Shown here one piece after another: positions 33,005-42,674 of a stretch of 64,000 bases of DNA; the stretch's first letter is position 1; the number at the start of each line of letters is the position of its first letter. The notes below the pieces were generated by a model. The model was not told where the DNA came from and did no database searches. It saw only the letters and a program-made list of their open reading frames with translations. The stretch spans positions 1 to 64,000 of the forward strand of contig QCDA01000004.1 in NCBI GenBank assembly GCA_003281065.1, written 5' to 3'. The position numbers were made by a program, and so were the translations under genes. This stretch comes from Pelagibacteraceae bacterium AG-349-E10 (GTDB lineage Bacteria > Pseudomonadota > Alphaproteobacteria > HIMB59).

Positions 33005-36000
33005 ATGAAACAAATTAAGAAAATATTAATTGCTAACAGAAGTGAAATTGCAATTAGAATATCTCGTGCAGCAACTGAATTGGGCTTTAGGACTGTATCC
33101 ATTTACTCGTACGAGGATCGTTTTGCATTGCACCGCTTCAAAACAGACGAAAGCTATCTTGTTGGATCAGGATTAGGTCCTATACAGGCTTACCTAGATT
33201 ACAAAGGTATCGTACAAATTGCTGTTAATTCAGGTTGTGATGCCATCCATCCAGGATACGGCTTCTTATCAGAAAACCCAGAATTTGCTGATGAGTGTGC
33301 AAAACATAATATTATTTTTGTTGGACCCTCTTCAAAGATTATGCGATCACTTGGAAATAAAGTAGAAGCTAAAAAAACTGCAGGCAAAGCTAAAGTACCA
33401 ACCATACCTTCCACAGGACCCTTACCAAAAGACTTAAAGAAATGTAAAGATCTTGCAAAAAAAATTGGTTATCCAATTATGCTCAAAGCATCCTGGGGTG
33501 GCGGCGGTCGTGGAATGCGAGTGATCAGAAAAGAAACAGAATTAGAAAATCAAATCAACACCGCTAGGAGAGAAGCCAAAAGTGCTTTTGGAAAAGATGA
33601 TGTATTTTTTGAAAAGTTAATCGAAAAAGCCTTTCATGTTGAAGTTCAGATAATTGGTGATACGCATGGAAACATAGTTCATCTTTTTGAAAGAGATTGT
33701 TCTCTTCAAAGACGACATCAAAAGGTAGTAGAAAGAGCTCCTGCTGCCTACCTATCTGACAAAGAGAGAAATGAGATTTGTAACGCAGGTGTAAGAATAG
33801 GAAAACAAGTTAATTATTCATGTGCGGGAACCGTAGAGTTCTTAATGGATGCTAAATCTAGAGATTTCTTCTTCATTGAAGTTAATCCAAGAGTTCAAGT
33901 TGAACACACTGTAACAGAAGAGATTACTGGTATTGATATAGTAAAAGCTCAGTTCCTCTTAGCAGCTGGTGCTAAAATTGGAGATGATATATGTGGTGTG
34001 CCAACTCAAAAAGACATTCATATGAAAGGACATGCTATCCAATCAAGGGTTACAACAGAAGATGCCGCTAATGATTTTGCTCCAGATTACGGTAAAATTA
34101 ATGTTTATAGATCTGCAAGTGGCCTAGGAATAAGACTAGATGCTGGAACTGCATCTACTGGTACAGTTATTACTCCTTATTATGACTCTCTTTTAGTAAA
34201 AGTAACTGCAAAAGGCCAAACCCCTATTGAAGCAAAGAGACGAATGAATAGAGCATTGAGTGAATTTCGCGTCAGAGGTGTTAAAACAAATATACCTTTT
34301 TTATTAAAGTTAATTAACCACAAAGGTTTCGATGTTTTCAAATACCATACAAAATTTATAGATAGTGAAAAAAGTTTATTTCAATTCTCTGGTCGAAAAG
34401 ATAGGGCAACCAAAACATTAAACTTCTTAGCTGAAGTTATTGTCAACGGTAACCCAGAAGTTGCCAATAGACCAAAATTAAGAGAGACAACACCAGCAAA
34501 ACTCTCAGACTATGGAATATCTAGATCAAAAAAAGCTCAAGAGACTGTCAATAAAACCTATAAACAAATTTTAGACACCAATGGTCCATCTGCTGTTGCT
34601 GAGTCTGTGTTAAAAGAAAAACAATTATTGATAACAGATACTACCTTTAGAGACGCTCACCAATCTTTGATTGCAACTCGAATGAGAACACAAGATATGT
34701 TAGGCATAACTGATTTATATGAAGAAAGGCTTAAAAATTTATTTTCAGTTGAGTGTTGGGGTGGTGCAACTTTTGATGTTGCATTAAGATTTTTAAAAGA
34801 GGACCCTTGGGAGCGTCTAGAAAAATTACGTGAACAAATGCCCTCTGCTTTATTACAAATGTTATTCAGAGGATCGAATGCTTTGGGATATACAAACTAT
34901 CCTGATAATGTTTTAAGAAGGTTTATACAACTTTCTGCACAGTCAGGGATTGATGTTTTTAGAATATTTGATGCACTAAATTGGATTGAAAATATGAAAG
35001 TTTCTATCGATGAAGTATTAAAATCTGGAAAAATCTGTGAAGCTTCAATTTGTTACTCTGGTGATTTATCTTCTCCCGCAGAGAAAAAATATACACTTGA
35101 ATATTATTTAAAAATGGCTCAAAAGCTTGAGAAAATGGGAGTTCATTTTCTTGCAATTAAAGATATGGCAGGTTTATGTAAACCCAAGGCTGCAAAAATT
35201 CTATTCAAAGAATTAAAGAAAAATATAAAAATTCCAATACACTTTCATACTCACGACACAAGCGGAAATGGTGTTGCAACATTACTTAATGCCTCCGACG
35301 CAGGTGTAGATATTGTTGATGTAGCAATTGACTCTTGGTCTGGTTTTACATCACAACCCAGTTTTGGAGCAGTTTTAGAATCACTTGATGGGAATAATAG
35401 AGATCCTAAAATTTCTTCTGCCGTTGTCAGGACTGCTGCAAATTATTGGGAAGGTGTAAGAAAACAGTACCAACCGTTCGAAAGCAAAACTCGCACTAGT
35501 ATGTCTGAGGTATATTTACATCAGATGCCAGGCGGTCAATACACTAATTTGAGAGAGCAGGCAAGGTCAATGGGCATTACAGACGAGAGATGGCCAGAAC
35601 TAGCTTCAATGTATGCCGAAGTTAATAAAATATTTGGTGATGTAATTAAAGTTACACCCATATCTAAAGTTGTTGGTGATATGGCAATTTATATGTTAGC
35701 AAACAATATTCAAATTCAAGACGTCTTGGATCCAAAAAAAGATGTTGGCTTTCCTGCATCAGTCATTGAATTCTTTAGTGGCCGATTAGGTCAACCATAT
35801 AAAGGTTTTCCAAAAGCACTTCAAAAGAAAATTTTAAAAGGAAAAAAACCAATTAATTATAGATTTGGATCAAAGTTACCCTCATTAAAAATTAAAAATA
35901 GAACTAAGGAATTGGAGAAGAAGTACAGTGAGACTATTTCAGAGAAAGATACAATTTCACAAATATTTTTTCCTGAGGTTTTCGATGAGTATATAAAACA

Positions 36001-36469
36001 CAAAAAGAAATTTGGTAATACTAGTGTTATCCCAACATCAAACTATTTCTTTGGGATGAACACAGGGGAAGAGATATATGTTTCTATAGAACCTGGTAAA
36101 ACACTTATAATAAGATATTTCACTTTAAGCGAGCCAAACGAAAAAGGTTACAGGACAGTATATTTTGAATTGAATGGCCAAGCCAGATCAGTTGACATTA
36201 AAGATAATTCCATTGCAGTTGACGATTTAGCCAAAGAAATTGCTGATCCCAGCAACAAAGATCATGTTGCGGCCCCAATACCCGGTTTACTTGTAGACGT
36301 TGCTGTTACTGAGGGAATAAAAGTGCCAAAGGGTGCAAAATTATGCACTATTGAGGCAATGAAAATGGAAACTGTTATTTATGCAGATCAACCTGGGAAA
36401 GTTGAGAGACTTTGCGTAAAAGCTGGCGAAAATATTGAGGCTCAGCAACTTTTATTAATTATAAAATAA
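33005..36469 (+). CDS. pyc: Pyruvate carboxylase
   Basis: 1154 residues, the single-chain form. The biotin carboxylase domain (about 1-450) has ANRSEIAIRI, GYGFLSENPEF, the glycine loop GGGGRGMRV and EVNPRVQVEHTVTE. The carboxyltransferase domain (about 540-820) begins TDTTFRDAHQSL and has HFHTHDTSGNG. The C-terminal carrier domain holds biotinyl-Lys in EAMKMET. It makes oxaloacetate from pyruvate and bicarbonate, an anaplerotic step. It stands alone with its own upstream region of 63 bases. Confidence 0.98.
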   Translation: MKQIKKILIANRSEIAIRISRAATELGFRTVSIYSYEDRFALHRFKTDESYLVGSGLGPIQAYLDYKGIVQIAVNSGCDAIHPGYGFLSENPEFADECAKHNIIFVGPSSKIMRSLGNKVEAKKTAGKAKVPTIPSTGPLPKDLKKCKDLAKKIGYPIMLKASWGGGGRGMRVIRKETELENQINTARREAKSAFGKDDVFFEKLIEKAFHVEVQIIGDTHGNIVHLFERDCSLQRRHQKVVERAPAAYLSDKERNEICNAGVRIGKQVNYSCAGTVEFLMDAKSRDFFFIEVNPRVQVEHTVTEEITGIDIVKAQFLLAAGAKIGDDICGVPTQKDIHMKGHAIQSRVTTEDAANDFAPDYGKINVYRSASGLGIRLDAGTASTGTVITPYYDSLLVKVTAKGQTPIEAKRRMNRALSEFRVRGVKTNIPFLLKLINHKGFDVFKYHTKFIDSEKSLFQFSGRKDRATKTLNFLAEVIVNGNPEVANRPKLRETTPAKLSDYGISRSKKAQETVNKTYKQILDTNGPSAVAESVLKEKQLLITDTTFRDAHQSLIATRMRTQDMLGITDLYEERLKNLFSVECWGGATFDVALRFLKEDPWERLEKLREQMPSALLQMLFRGSNALGYTNYPDNVLRRFIQLSAQSGIDVFRIFDALNWIENMKVSIDEVLKSGKICEASICYSGDLSSPAEKKYTLEYYLKMAQKLEKMGVHFLAIKDMAGLCKPKAAKILFKELKKNIKIPIHFHTHDTSGNGVATLLNASDAGVDIVDVAIDSWSGFTSQPSFGAVLESLDGNNRDPKISSAVVRTAANYWEGVRKQYQPFESKTRTSMSEVYLHQMPGGQYTNLREQARSMGITDERWPELASMYAEVNKIFGDVIKVTPISKVVGDMAIYMLANNIQIQDVLDPKKDVGFPASVIEFFSGRLGQPYKGFPKALQKKILKGKKPINYRFGSKLPSLKIKNRTKELEKKYSETISEKDTISQIFFPEVFDEYIKHKKKFGNTSVIPTSNYFFGMNTGEEIYVSIEPGKTLIIRYFTLSEPNEKGYRTVYFELNGQARSVDIKDNSIAVDDLAKEIADPSNKDHVAAPIPGLLVDVAVTEGIKVPKGAKLCTIEAMKMETVIYADQPGKVERLCVKAGENIEAQQLLLIIK

Positions 36470-36501
36470 TTTTTTTCTTAATAATATGATAACAATTTAC
36501 C

Positions 36502-37440
36502 GTGGTTAAAAAGATTATAACTGCCAAACACAGAGGTTTTTGTGCTGGAGTTGAGAGAGCCGTTGAAATGGTCGAAAAAAGCCTTTTGAAATATGGAGCT
36601 CCAGTATATGTCCGCCATGAAATTGTTCATAATAAATTTGTTGTCAATAATTTGAGAGAAAAAGGTGTTGTATTCGTAGACTCGTTAGAAGAAATTCCTA
36701 AAAATACAAAACAACCAGTAATTTTTTCTGCGCACGGCGTTGCACAAAGAGTAATTAACAAAGCTAAAGATTATAATCTATTATTTTATGATGCCATCTG
36801 CCCATTAGTCAGTAAGATTCATAAAGAAATAATTCAATTAGAAAAAAACAAATATAAGATAATTATGATCGGCCATGAACATCACCCTGAAGTTGACGGA
36901 ACAGCTGGACAGCTCAAGGATATTAGCAATTTAACTTTAGTTCAAAATATTGAAGATGTTGAAAAATTATATTTCCCATCAAATCAAAAACTTGCTTACA
37001 TTACACAAACAACCTTATCGGTTTTCGATACACAAAGTATTGTTGATACTTTAGAAAAAAAATTTCCTTCAATTCTAGCTCCTAAAAAATCCGATATTTG
37101 CTATGCAACTTCAAATAGACAATTATCTGTGCAAGAAATGTCTAAAAATGTTGATGCTTTCTATGTAATTGGTGCCCACAATAGTTCTAATTCAATTAGG
37201 TTAGTTGAAACTGCTAAGAGATTTGGTTGTAAACATAGTGAACTAGTTGAAAATATAAACGACTTTGATTATTCAAATTTATCAGAATTTAATACAATAG
37301 GTTTGACAGCTAGTGCATCTGCTCCTGAAGAACAATTAAATTTATTTATTGATCAGATAAAAAAAGTTTATGCAATCGAAGTTTTAAATTTTAAAGAGGA
37401 CGAAAATATCACCTTTAAAATACCTAATTTTCTCAATTAA
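36502..37440 (+). CDS. ispH: HMBPP reductase IspH (LytB)
   Basis: 312 residues from GTG. The three iron-sulfur cysteines are C14 in RGFCAGVERAV, the Cys in DAICPLVSK and that in SDICYATSNRQ. HGVAQ and GHEHHPEVDG hold the active-site histidines. It makes IPP and DMAPP, the last step of the MEP pathway. It lies just before the carotenoid/retinal genes, which use these precursors, and converges on blh with an eight-base overlap. Confidence 0.97.
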   Translation: MVKKIITAKHRGFCAGVERAVEMVEKSLLKYGAPVYVRHEIVHNKFVVNNLREKGVVFVDSLEEIPKNTKQPVIFSAHGVAQRVINKAKDYNLLFYDAICPLVSKIHKEIIQLEKNKYKIIMIGHEHHPEVDGTAGQLKDISNLTLVQNIEDVEKLYFPSNQKLAYITQTTLSVFDTQSIVDTLEKKFPSILAPKKSDICYATSNRQLSVQEMSKNVDAFYVIGAHNSSNSIRLVETAKRFGCKHSELVENINDFDYSNLSEFNTIGLTASASAPEEQLNLFIDQIKKVYAIEVLNFKEDENITFKIPNFLN

Positions 37441-38248
37441 ATTTTCTTCTATAAAAGATATCTACTAAAGTCATATGTGGAAGAGTTAATGCCGCTAATC
37501 CAATAAACAGTGTCTTTATAAAAGACTCATCAAAAGAAAAACTCTTATGAAGATAGATAATTGCTAAGCTGCCGCCGACCCATGTTAAGATAGTAAAAGA
37601 GATGGTAGTTATGGTAATAAATTTGTTATTTGATAGATATTTTGATGTATCTTTTAATATTGATTTAACATGTTTAAAAGTATGAATGAAACAAAAATAG
37701 ATAGAAAATGCCACGAGCGGTTCTGTTAAAAATATTACCAATAAAATAATAGACATTTCTAAAATCCCCCATCTTAATTTTGTAAATTTAATTGCCAAAT
37801 ATGCATATCTAATCAGAAGAAAAAAATAACAAATGTAAACAATATATAGATATTCTTGAAATTGACTAAAAGATAGATTTGATAAAAAAGTAAATATCTC
37901 AAATGTTTCGTCAGTGTGAAAAAAAATAATCCCAAATACAATATTCAAACCATGCGTTAAAGAAACAGACCATTTATATATCTTCAAGCCTAGATAGGAC
38001 CAGTCACATAATCCAAAATGAACGATGCTCATTAAAATGAATAAAATTAAAGCAATTACGGAAAAGTAAATCCAAAATATAATCACTGCGGCAGAAATAA
38101 TTAAATATAAGAATACAAATATAAAAAAATCTTTTCTCGTCTTATACCCTAACAGTGCAGCTACAGCTCCGTCAAATGAACCATGCGGCACACCTATAAA
38201 TGAAACCATGCAAAGAGCAAGTAAAGATATAAAGCTTAATTCATACAT
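37433..38248 (-). CDS. blh: Brp/Blh-type beta-carotene 15,15'-dioxygenase
   Basis: 271 residues, seven to eight membrane helices. The family's conserved histidines are visible in GVPHGSFDG, SIVHFGLCDW, CFIHTFKHV and LTLPHMTLVD; in Blh these bind the active-site iron. It cleaves beta-carotene into two retinal molecules, the rhodopsin chromophore. Its ATG directly follows the crtY stop, so it is the last gene of the crtI-crtB-crtY-blh transcript. Confidence 0.93.
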   Translation of the reverse strand: MYELSFISLLALCMVSFIGVPHGSFDGAVAALLGYKTRKDFFIFVFLYLIISAAVIIFWIYFSVIALILFILMSIVHFGLCDWSYLGLKIYKWSVSLTHGLNIVFGIIFFHTDETFEIFTFLSNLSFSQFQEYLYIVYICYFFLLIRYAYLAIKFTKLRWGILEMSIILLVIFLTEPLVAFSIYFCFIHTFKHVKSILKDTSKYLSNNKFITITTISFTILTWVGGSLAIIYLHKSFSFDESFIKTLFIGLAALTLPHMTLVDIFYRRKFN

Positions 38249-39334
38249 TTAATCACGAATGGTGCTTAAAGCACTTTTTATAAATTTAATTTTTGGCATT
38301 GACATAATGACCTTTAATTTTGTTGGAAAATCAGCTACACCCATCATAAATGATGCAAATTCATTGCCATTTAAAGAGTAAGCCATATTAATAAAAATCT
38401 TCTCTGTTCCACTATTATTTTTCAGATAATTCACAAATACCTTATCCATCCATTTATCAAAATATGAGTGATGAGCTTTATTAATATTTTCAAAATTTAA
38501 CATTATGTTTTTTAGAAAAAAGGAAAAAGCATACCCTGTTGATATTTTGGTGGCACCACCTCTTGAACCGATATTAATATAATTTTCACTTGAATTGTTT
38601 TCAATATCATACATTGGTAACGCCCCTTTTTCTTCATCAATTATTTTATATTCAGATAAATTTAATTTTGTCTCAATGTATTCTAATATCTGTTTTTGAT
38701 ACCAATCATCCTCTTGGATTTTTGAAGAAAAAACTGTTGACTCAACTAACATTCTATTTTCATCTATTGGTAAACAATACATAAAATGTAATCCCATTTT
38801 TTGTTCAACGCGAAAATCCATTAAGGTCACACTTTTACTATTTATCATTTGTTTAGTTTCTATTAGGTATCCAAAAAAATGCTGTTTTACTTTTTCATTT
38901 TCTAATTTCGGTGTACGAGAATCATAAATTTTCTTAGCAAAAATTTCTTCACCATTCTCTAGCTTGATTTCATAGTATTTTTTTAAATTCGTAATACTTT
39001 GAACATTTAACTCCTTAATTGATAAGTTTTCTAAACCTTTTAAGCAATAATTTTTCCAATCTTGGTATCTTATAGTGCAATAGGGTAAATCCTTAGTTTC
39101 ATGTTTTATATGATTATTTGTTAAGTAAAAGTTCCAGCAAAACCATTTTTTTTGTGCAAGACTATCAAAATCTTTCATCCAATCTGTCAGCCAAAATGCA
39201 AAAAAATTATTTCTTTTGCTATGATAATTTTTATCAATGCCAATTAAACTAATACTTGTTCCCTTATACTTCAATTTTGCAGTAGCAAGGGCACTGGCAC
39301 CCATGCCCAAAAATGCTACATCATATATTTTCAT
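38249..39334 (-). CDS. crtY: Lycopene beta-cyclase CrtY
   Basis: 361 residues. The N-terminal YDVAFLGMGASALATAKL is the dinucleotide-binding fold of the CrtY family (cited by FLGMGASALATA); MDFRVEQ and GSRGGATKISTGYAF are family blocks near the middle and late third. It forms both beta rings of beta-carotene. Identity is supported by position between crtB and blh. It overlaps crtB by 14 bases. Confidence 0.92.
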   Translation of the reverse strand: MKIYDVAFLGMGASALATAKLKYKGTSISLIGIDKNYHSKRNNFFAFWLTDWMKDFDSLAQKKWFCWNFYLTNNHIKHETKDLPYCTIRYQDWKNYCLKGLENLSIKELNVQSITNLKKYYEIKLENGEEIFAKKIYDSRTPKLENEKVKQHFFGYLIETKQMINSKSVTLMDFRVEQKMGLHFMYCLPIDENRMLVESTVFSSKIQEDDWYQKQILEYIETKLNLSEYKIIDEEKGALPMYDIENNSSENYINIGSRGGATKISTGYAFSFFLKNIMLNFENINKAHHSYFDKWMDKVFVNYLKNNSGTEKIFINMAYSLNGNEFASFMMGVADFPTKLKVIMSMPKIKFIKSALSTIRD

Positions 39335-40196
39335 TTTTAAAAGAGCCCCTAATTGGTTTGTAGGATTTAAAAATATTTTTTAAAAATAAAAATTCAGGTA
39401 TAGAAATTATTGTTATCCATAACTTTTCTAATTTGTTTAAATAAATTCTTTCATGCTTGTAAACATAACCACCACTTTTAATTTTTTCCCCAATCCCTTT
39501 GTAAATTTTTGCTGCAAAAAATATTGCTAGTCTGGTTCTAAGAGGTATAAATTTCATACCAGAAAAACCGTTTGCATAGAATTTATCAGAGAGTTCTATT
39601 AAATTTTTAATAGATAATTCAATCAAATTTTTTTTTTGATCATCTAGCTCATTATCTATCAGGTCACGTATTGAGACTTGCCCTAACCATTCTTTTGGTA
39701 GATATAGCCTATTCATTTTTGCGTCCTCGTAAACATCTCTTGCGATATTTGTTAGTTGCATAGCAATTCCTAAATCAATAGCATGCTTTCTTGCTTCAGC
39801 ATCTTTGGTATTAATTATTGGTAACATCATCAAACCCACTGTTCCAGCAACCTTGTATGAGTAATCTATCAATTCTTTCTCATCTGTAACTCTGACGTTC
39901 TGTTGATCGCTGATCAAACCATCTATTAGATCCTTTAAAATACCACGGTTAATATTATTTTTTTTAAAAAAGATATTTATCTCAGAGCTCTCATTTTCTT
40001 CAATTTGATTAAATATATTTTTTATTTGAGAAGAGGTGTCTAACTTCGAATTATCTGCCACATCATCTAGATATCGACATATGCTATAGAGCCTTGAAGC
40101 TGCAATTCTATTTTTTTTGGGTAAAAAAAAACTTGCCCAATAAAAACTTTTACCTTCCGATTTAATGCTATAGGTATTTGTTTTAAATGATGTCAC
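39321..40196 (-). CDS. crtB: Phytoene synthase CrtB
   Basis: 291 residues from a GTG start at 40194-40196. The two aspartate-rich motifs of the squalene/phytoene synthase fold are YLDDVADN and NIARDVYEDAKMNRLYLP. It condenses two geranylgeranyl diphosphate molecules to phytoene. It is one base after crtI, in the same operon. Confidence 0.94.
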   Translation of the reverse strand: MTSFKTNTYSIKSEGKSFYWASFFLPKKNRIAASRLYSICRYLDDVADNSKLDTSSQIKNIFNQIEENESSEINIFFKKNNINRGILKDLIDGLISDQQNVRVTDEKELIDYSYKVAGTVGLMMLPIINTKDAEARKHAIDLGIAMQLTNIARDVYEDAKMNRLYLPKEWLGQVSIRDLIDNELDDQKKNLIELSIKNLIELSDKFYANGFSGMKFIPLRTRLAIFFAAKIYKGIGEKIKSGGYVYKHERIYLNKLEKLWITIISIPEFLFLKNIFKSYKPIRGSFKNENI

Positions 40197-40197
40197 C

Positions 40198-41685
40198 TTA
40201 ATGACTAACTTTGAAATCCTTAATTATAAGCTTCTCTATTACCTTAGCAGAGCATAATACGCCAGGTATTCCAGCACCTGGATGTGATCCCGCAGCTGAA
40301 AAATATAAATTTGGTATTTTCTTATCTTTGTTGTGATAGCGAAACCATGCCGATTGAGAAAAAATTGGTGCCACGGAAAATCCAGCTCCGTATTTTGATC
40401 TGTAATCATTTTTAAAATCCTCAGGAGTCATCCAGAATTCTGCCTCAATGTTTTCTTTTAGTCCTGGCATAATAGTTTTATCCAGTGCTTCAACTATTCT
40501 ATCCTTAAGTTTCGGACCCTCTGAATTCCATTGAACATTTCCTTGAAGATTAGGAACAGGGCATAGCACATAAAAACTATCACATCCCTCTGGTGCAAAA
40601 GTATCATCTGTTGCTGTTGGACGATGAAGATAAAGTGAAAAATCTTCAGTCAAAATCTTTTTCTCAAAAATATCGTGAAGCAACTCCTTATATCTTTTAG
40701 ACATCCAAATAGTGTGGTGAGCGACATCAGAGAATTTTTTCTTTGATCCAAAAAAAAGAACATAAAGGCCCATAGAGTAATGTGTAAATTTCTTAGGTTT
40801 GAGAAGGCTATCTCTAGAGTATTCTGATGGTAACATTTCACTATAAACTGTAGGGGGATCTGCATTACAAATCACAAGATCCGCTGGTATTTTTTTTCCG
40901 TTATTAAGTACCACGTTGTCTGCTTTACCATTTATAATGGAAATTTGCTCTACATCGGTTTCTTTATTTATAGTAATACCCTGTCTTAACATTAAATTTT
41001 CTAACTCTCTCACAATTTTACCTGTGCCTCCCATGCAAAAGTACACCCCCCACTTTCTTTCAAGATAGTGTATTAATGCATATATAGATGTTGTAGTGAA
41101 CGGATTTCCCCCAACTAATAAAGGATGTATCGAAAATGCCTTCCGCAGATACTTATTTTTTAATTTGCTATTTACCAATTGACTGACTGTTAAATAACTT
41201 TTGAGTTTTATTAACGATGGTATTTGCTTTGCCATTTCCCAAAAAGAAATAAATGGCTTATCCGATAACTTTTCGAAACCTACCTCAAAAATATCTTTCG
41301 AAGTTTTTAATAATTTGTCATACCCATCAACATCACTTTCATCAAATTTTCTTATTTCATTATTTGTATCTTCGATAGATGGTCGGTAATCAAAAGTTTT
41401 TCCATTGTGAAAGTAAAATCTGTACCAAGGATCTAAAGATTTAAAATTTAAGTAATCTTTTAAGTTTTCACCAAATAATTCAAAAAGTTCTTCAAATAAA
41501 AAGGGCGCCGTTATAACAGTTGGCCCAGCATCGTGTCTATAACCATCTTTTTCGAAAACCCTTGCTCTTCCGCCAAGCATGTTAAGTCTTTCAAGCAGCG
41601 TGACATTAAAACCAAGTTTTCTGCACCTTAAGGCAGCAGCTAGTCCTCCAAAGCCCCCACCAATAACTACAACTCTTTTACTCAA
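40198..41685 (-). CDS. crtI: Phytoene desaturase CrtI
   Basis: 495 residues from a TTG start at 41683-41685. The FAD-binding loop VVVIGGGFGGLAAALR spans 5-20, followed by LGGRARVFEKDGYRHDAGPT (cited as GGRARVFEKDGYRHD); the C-terminal PNLYFSAAGSHPGAGIPGV block is the CrtI signature, cited as GSHPGAGIPGV. It introduces the double bonds that convert phytoene to lycopene. It is the first carotenoid gene after rhodopsin, 82 bases downstream across a terminator hairpin. Confidence 0.96.
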   Translation of the reverse strand: MSKRVVVIGGGFGGLAAALRCRKLGFNVTLLERLNMLGGRARVFEKDGYRHDAGPTVITAPFLFEELFELFGENLKDYLNFKSLDPWYRFYFHNGKTFDYRPSIEDTNNEIRKFDESDVDGYDKLLKTSKDIFEVGFEKLSDKPFISFWEMAKQIPSLIKLKSYLTVSQLVNSKLKNKYLRKAFSIHPLLVGGNPFTTTSIYALIHYLERKWGVYFCMGGTGKIVRELENLMLRQGITINKETDVEQISIINGKADNVVLNNGKKIPADLVICNADPPTVYSEMLPSEYSRDSLLKPKKFTHYSMGLYVLFFGSKKKFSDVAHHTIWMSKRYKELLHDIFEKKILTEDFSLYLHRPTATDDTFAPEGCDSFYVLCPVPNLQGNVQWNSEGPKLKDRIVEALDKTIMPGLKENIEAEFWMTPEDFKNDYRSKYGAGFSVAPIFSQSAWFRYHNKDKKIPNLYFSAAGSHPGAGIPGVLCSAKVIEKLIIKDFKVSH

Positions 41686-41710
41686 GATAGTTAAATTACA
41701 TGAAATTTAG

Positions 41711-41747
41711 ACAAAAAAAAACCAGGCAAGTTAGCCTTGCCTGGTTT
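41711..41747 (-). terminator. Rho-independent terminator between proteorhodopsin and crtI
   Basis: A 12-base-pair stem (AAACCAGGCAAG at 41719-41730 and CTTGCCTGGTTT at 41736-41747) closes a five-base loop and, on the minus strand, runs into eight or nine T residues (41712-41720). This is a textbook terminator for the rhodopsin transcript. Because crtI-crtB-crtY-blh have little upstream space of their own, partial read-through would set carotenoid enzymes well below the pump. Confidence 0.88.
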
Positions 41748-41767
41748 AAATAGGTTATAAAGCTTTA

Positions 41768-42535
41768 TTAAGCTTTTTTGCCTGAAGATGCTACTGCAGC
41801 AGCCCAAATAACTGCGACAAAAGCAATCTTATTCACAACGTCAGCAACGTTATAGATAACGTTTAGAGTTACAGCATCAGCTCCTCCAGTTAAGTAACCG
41901 AAGAAATATCCTAATGGATAAATTGCCCAACCAACTGTAACGATCCATCTCATTGTGTTGAAAGCTGTTTGAACAGCTGCAGGACATTTGTCAGCAGCAG
42001 CTTTACCAGCTTCACCAGCAAAAATTTCATATAAAATGTATGCCCAACCAGCTAGACCTACAATGAATCCTGCCCATGCGTTGATGAAGCCAGCTTCACC
42101 AGCATAACCAGCAACAAGCATCACTAAAGTACCGATTAACAGTCTCCAGAAAATACCAGCTGACACTGCAGCAACTGCAGCAAGGATAATGTAGAATTCA
42201 ATCATCTGTAATGGAACAGTGATTAACCAGTCAACATATCTATAAACAGTAGGTGTATCACCTGTTGTTACCCATACTTCTCTCATATAGAAGTAGTGTA
42301 CTGCGGCAACTAGACAAACAAGACCACCAAGTGCAAGAGATGTCTTCCACTTACCTGATACGTTGTTAGTTTCTAGAAAAAAGAATGCAGTAGCGGCAAC
42401 CATACACATTGAGATAACCCAAAAAGATATCCCAACAAAGTCGTCTGGCGCTAAGCCAACGCTTGCAGAAGCTATTCCTGGCAGTGCTACTAGAGCAGCT
42501 GTTGGGATAGCCATAGATTTTAAAAACTTAATCAT
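41768..42535 (-). CDS. Proteorhodopsin, light-driven proton pump (blue-type)
   Basis: 255 residues, seven helices after a signal-like N-terminus ending ASA. Using proteorhodopsin numbering plus five: Schiff-base acceptor D102 (D97) and donor E113 (E108) in YVDWLITVPLQMIEF, retinal lysine K236 (K231) in VVNKIAFV, and counter-ion partner H80 (H75) in AAVHYFYM. Position 110 (105) is Gln, the state linked to blue-light absorption. It pumps protons out. A strong AAGGAGT ribosome site precedes the ATG. Confidence 0.97.
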   Translation of the reverse strand: MIKFLKSMAIPTAALVALPGIASASVGLAPDDFVGISFWVISMCMVAATAFFFLETNNVSGKWKTSLALGGLVCLVAAVHYFYMREVWVTTGDTPTVYRYVDWLITVPLQMIEFYIILAAVAAVSAGIFWRLLIGTLVMLVAGYAGEAGFINAWAGFIVGLAGWAYILYEIFAGEAGKAAADKCPAAVQTAFNTMRWIVTVGWAIYPLGYFFGYLTGGADAVTLNVIYNVADVVNKIAFVAVIWAAAVASSGKKA

Positions 42536-42607
42536 TGAGTACTCCTTTTCTTAAGTTCTAAAACTTATAACAGAATCCTAAATGTAAGGATTTGTTAATT
42601 TCAGGGG

Positions 42608-42640
42608 ATTATAGGTATAAATTGCAAAAAAAAAATACCT
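42608..42640 (-). promoter_or_regulatory. Candidate proteorhodopsin promoter with flanking inverted repeat
   Basis: On the minus strand a perfect -10 hexamer TATAAT lies at 42608-42613, 73 bases before the rhodopsin ATG, but no good -35 is seen; the upstream part is a T-run. An inverted repeat AGGTAT (42613-42618) and ATACCT (42635-42640) surrounds that region with half-sites 22 bases apart, two helical turns, as expected for a bound dimer. The same gap must also contain the rightward promoter for the small membrane gene and crtE. Confidence 0.35.
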
Positions 42641-42674
42641 AATATGACTTTTATTAATATATTTTGGGAGTATA

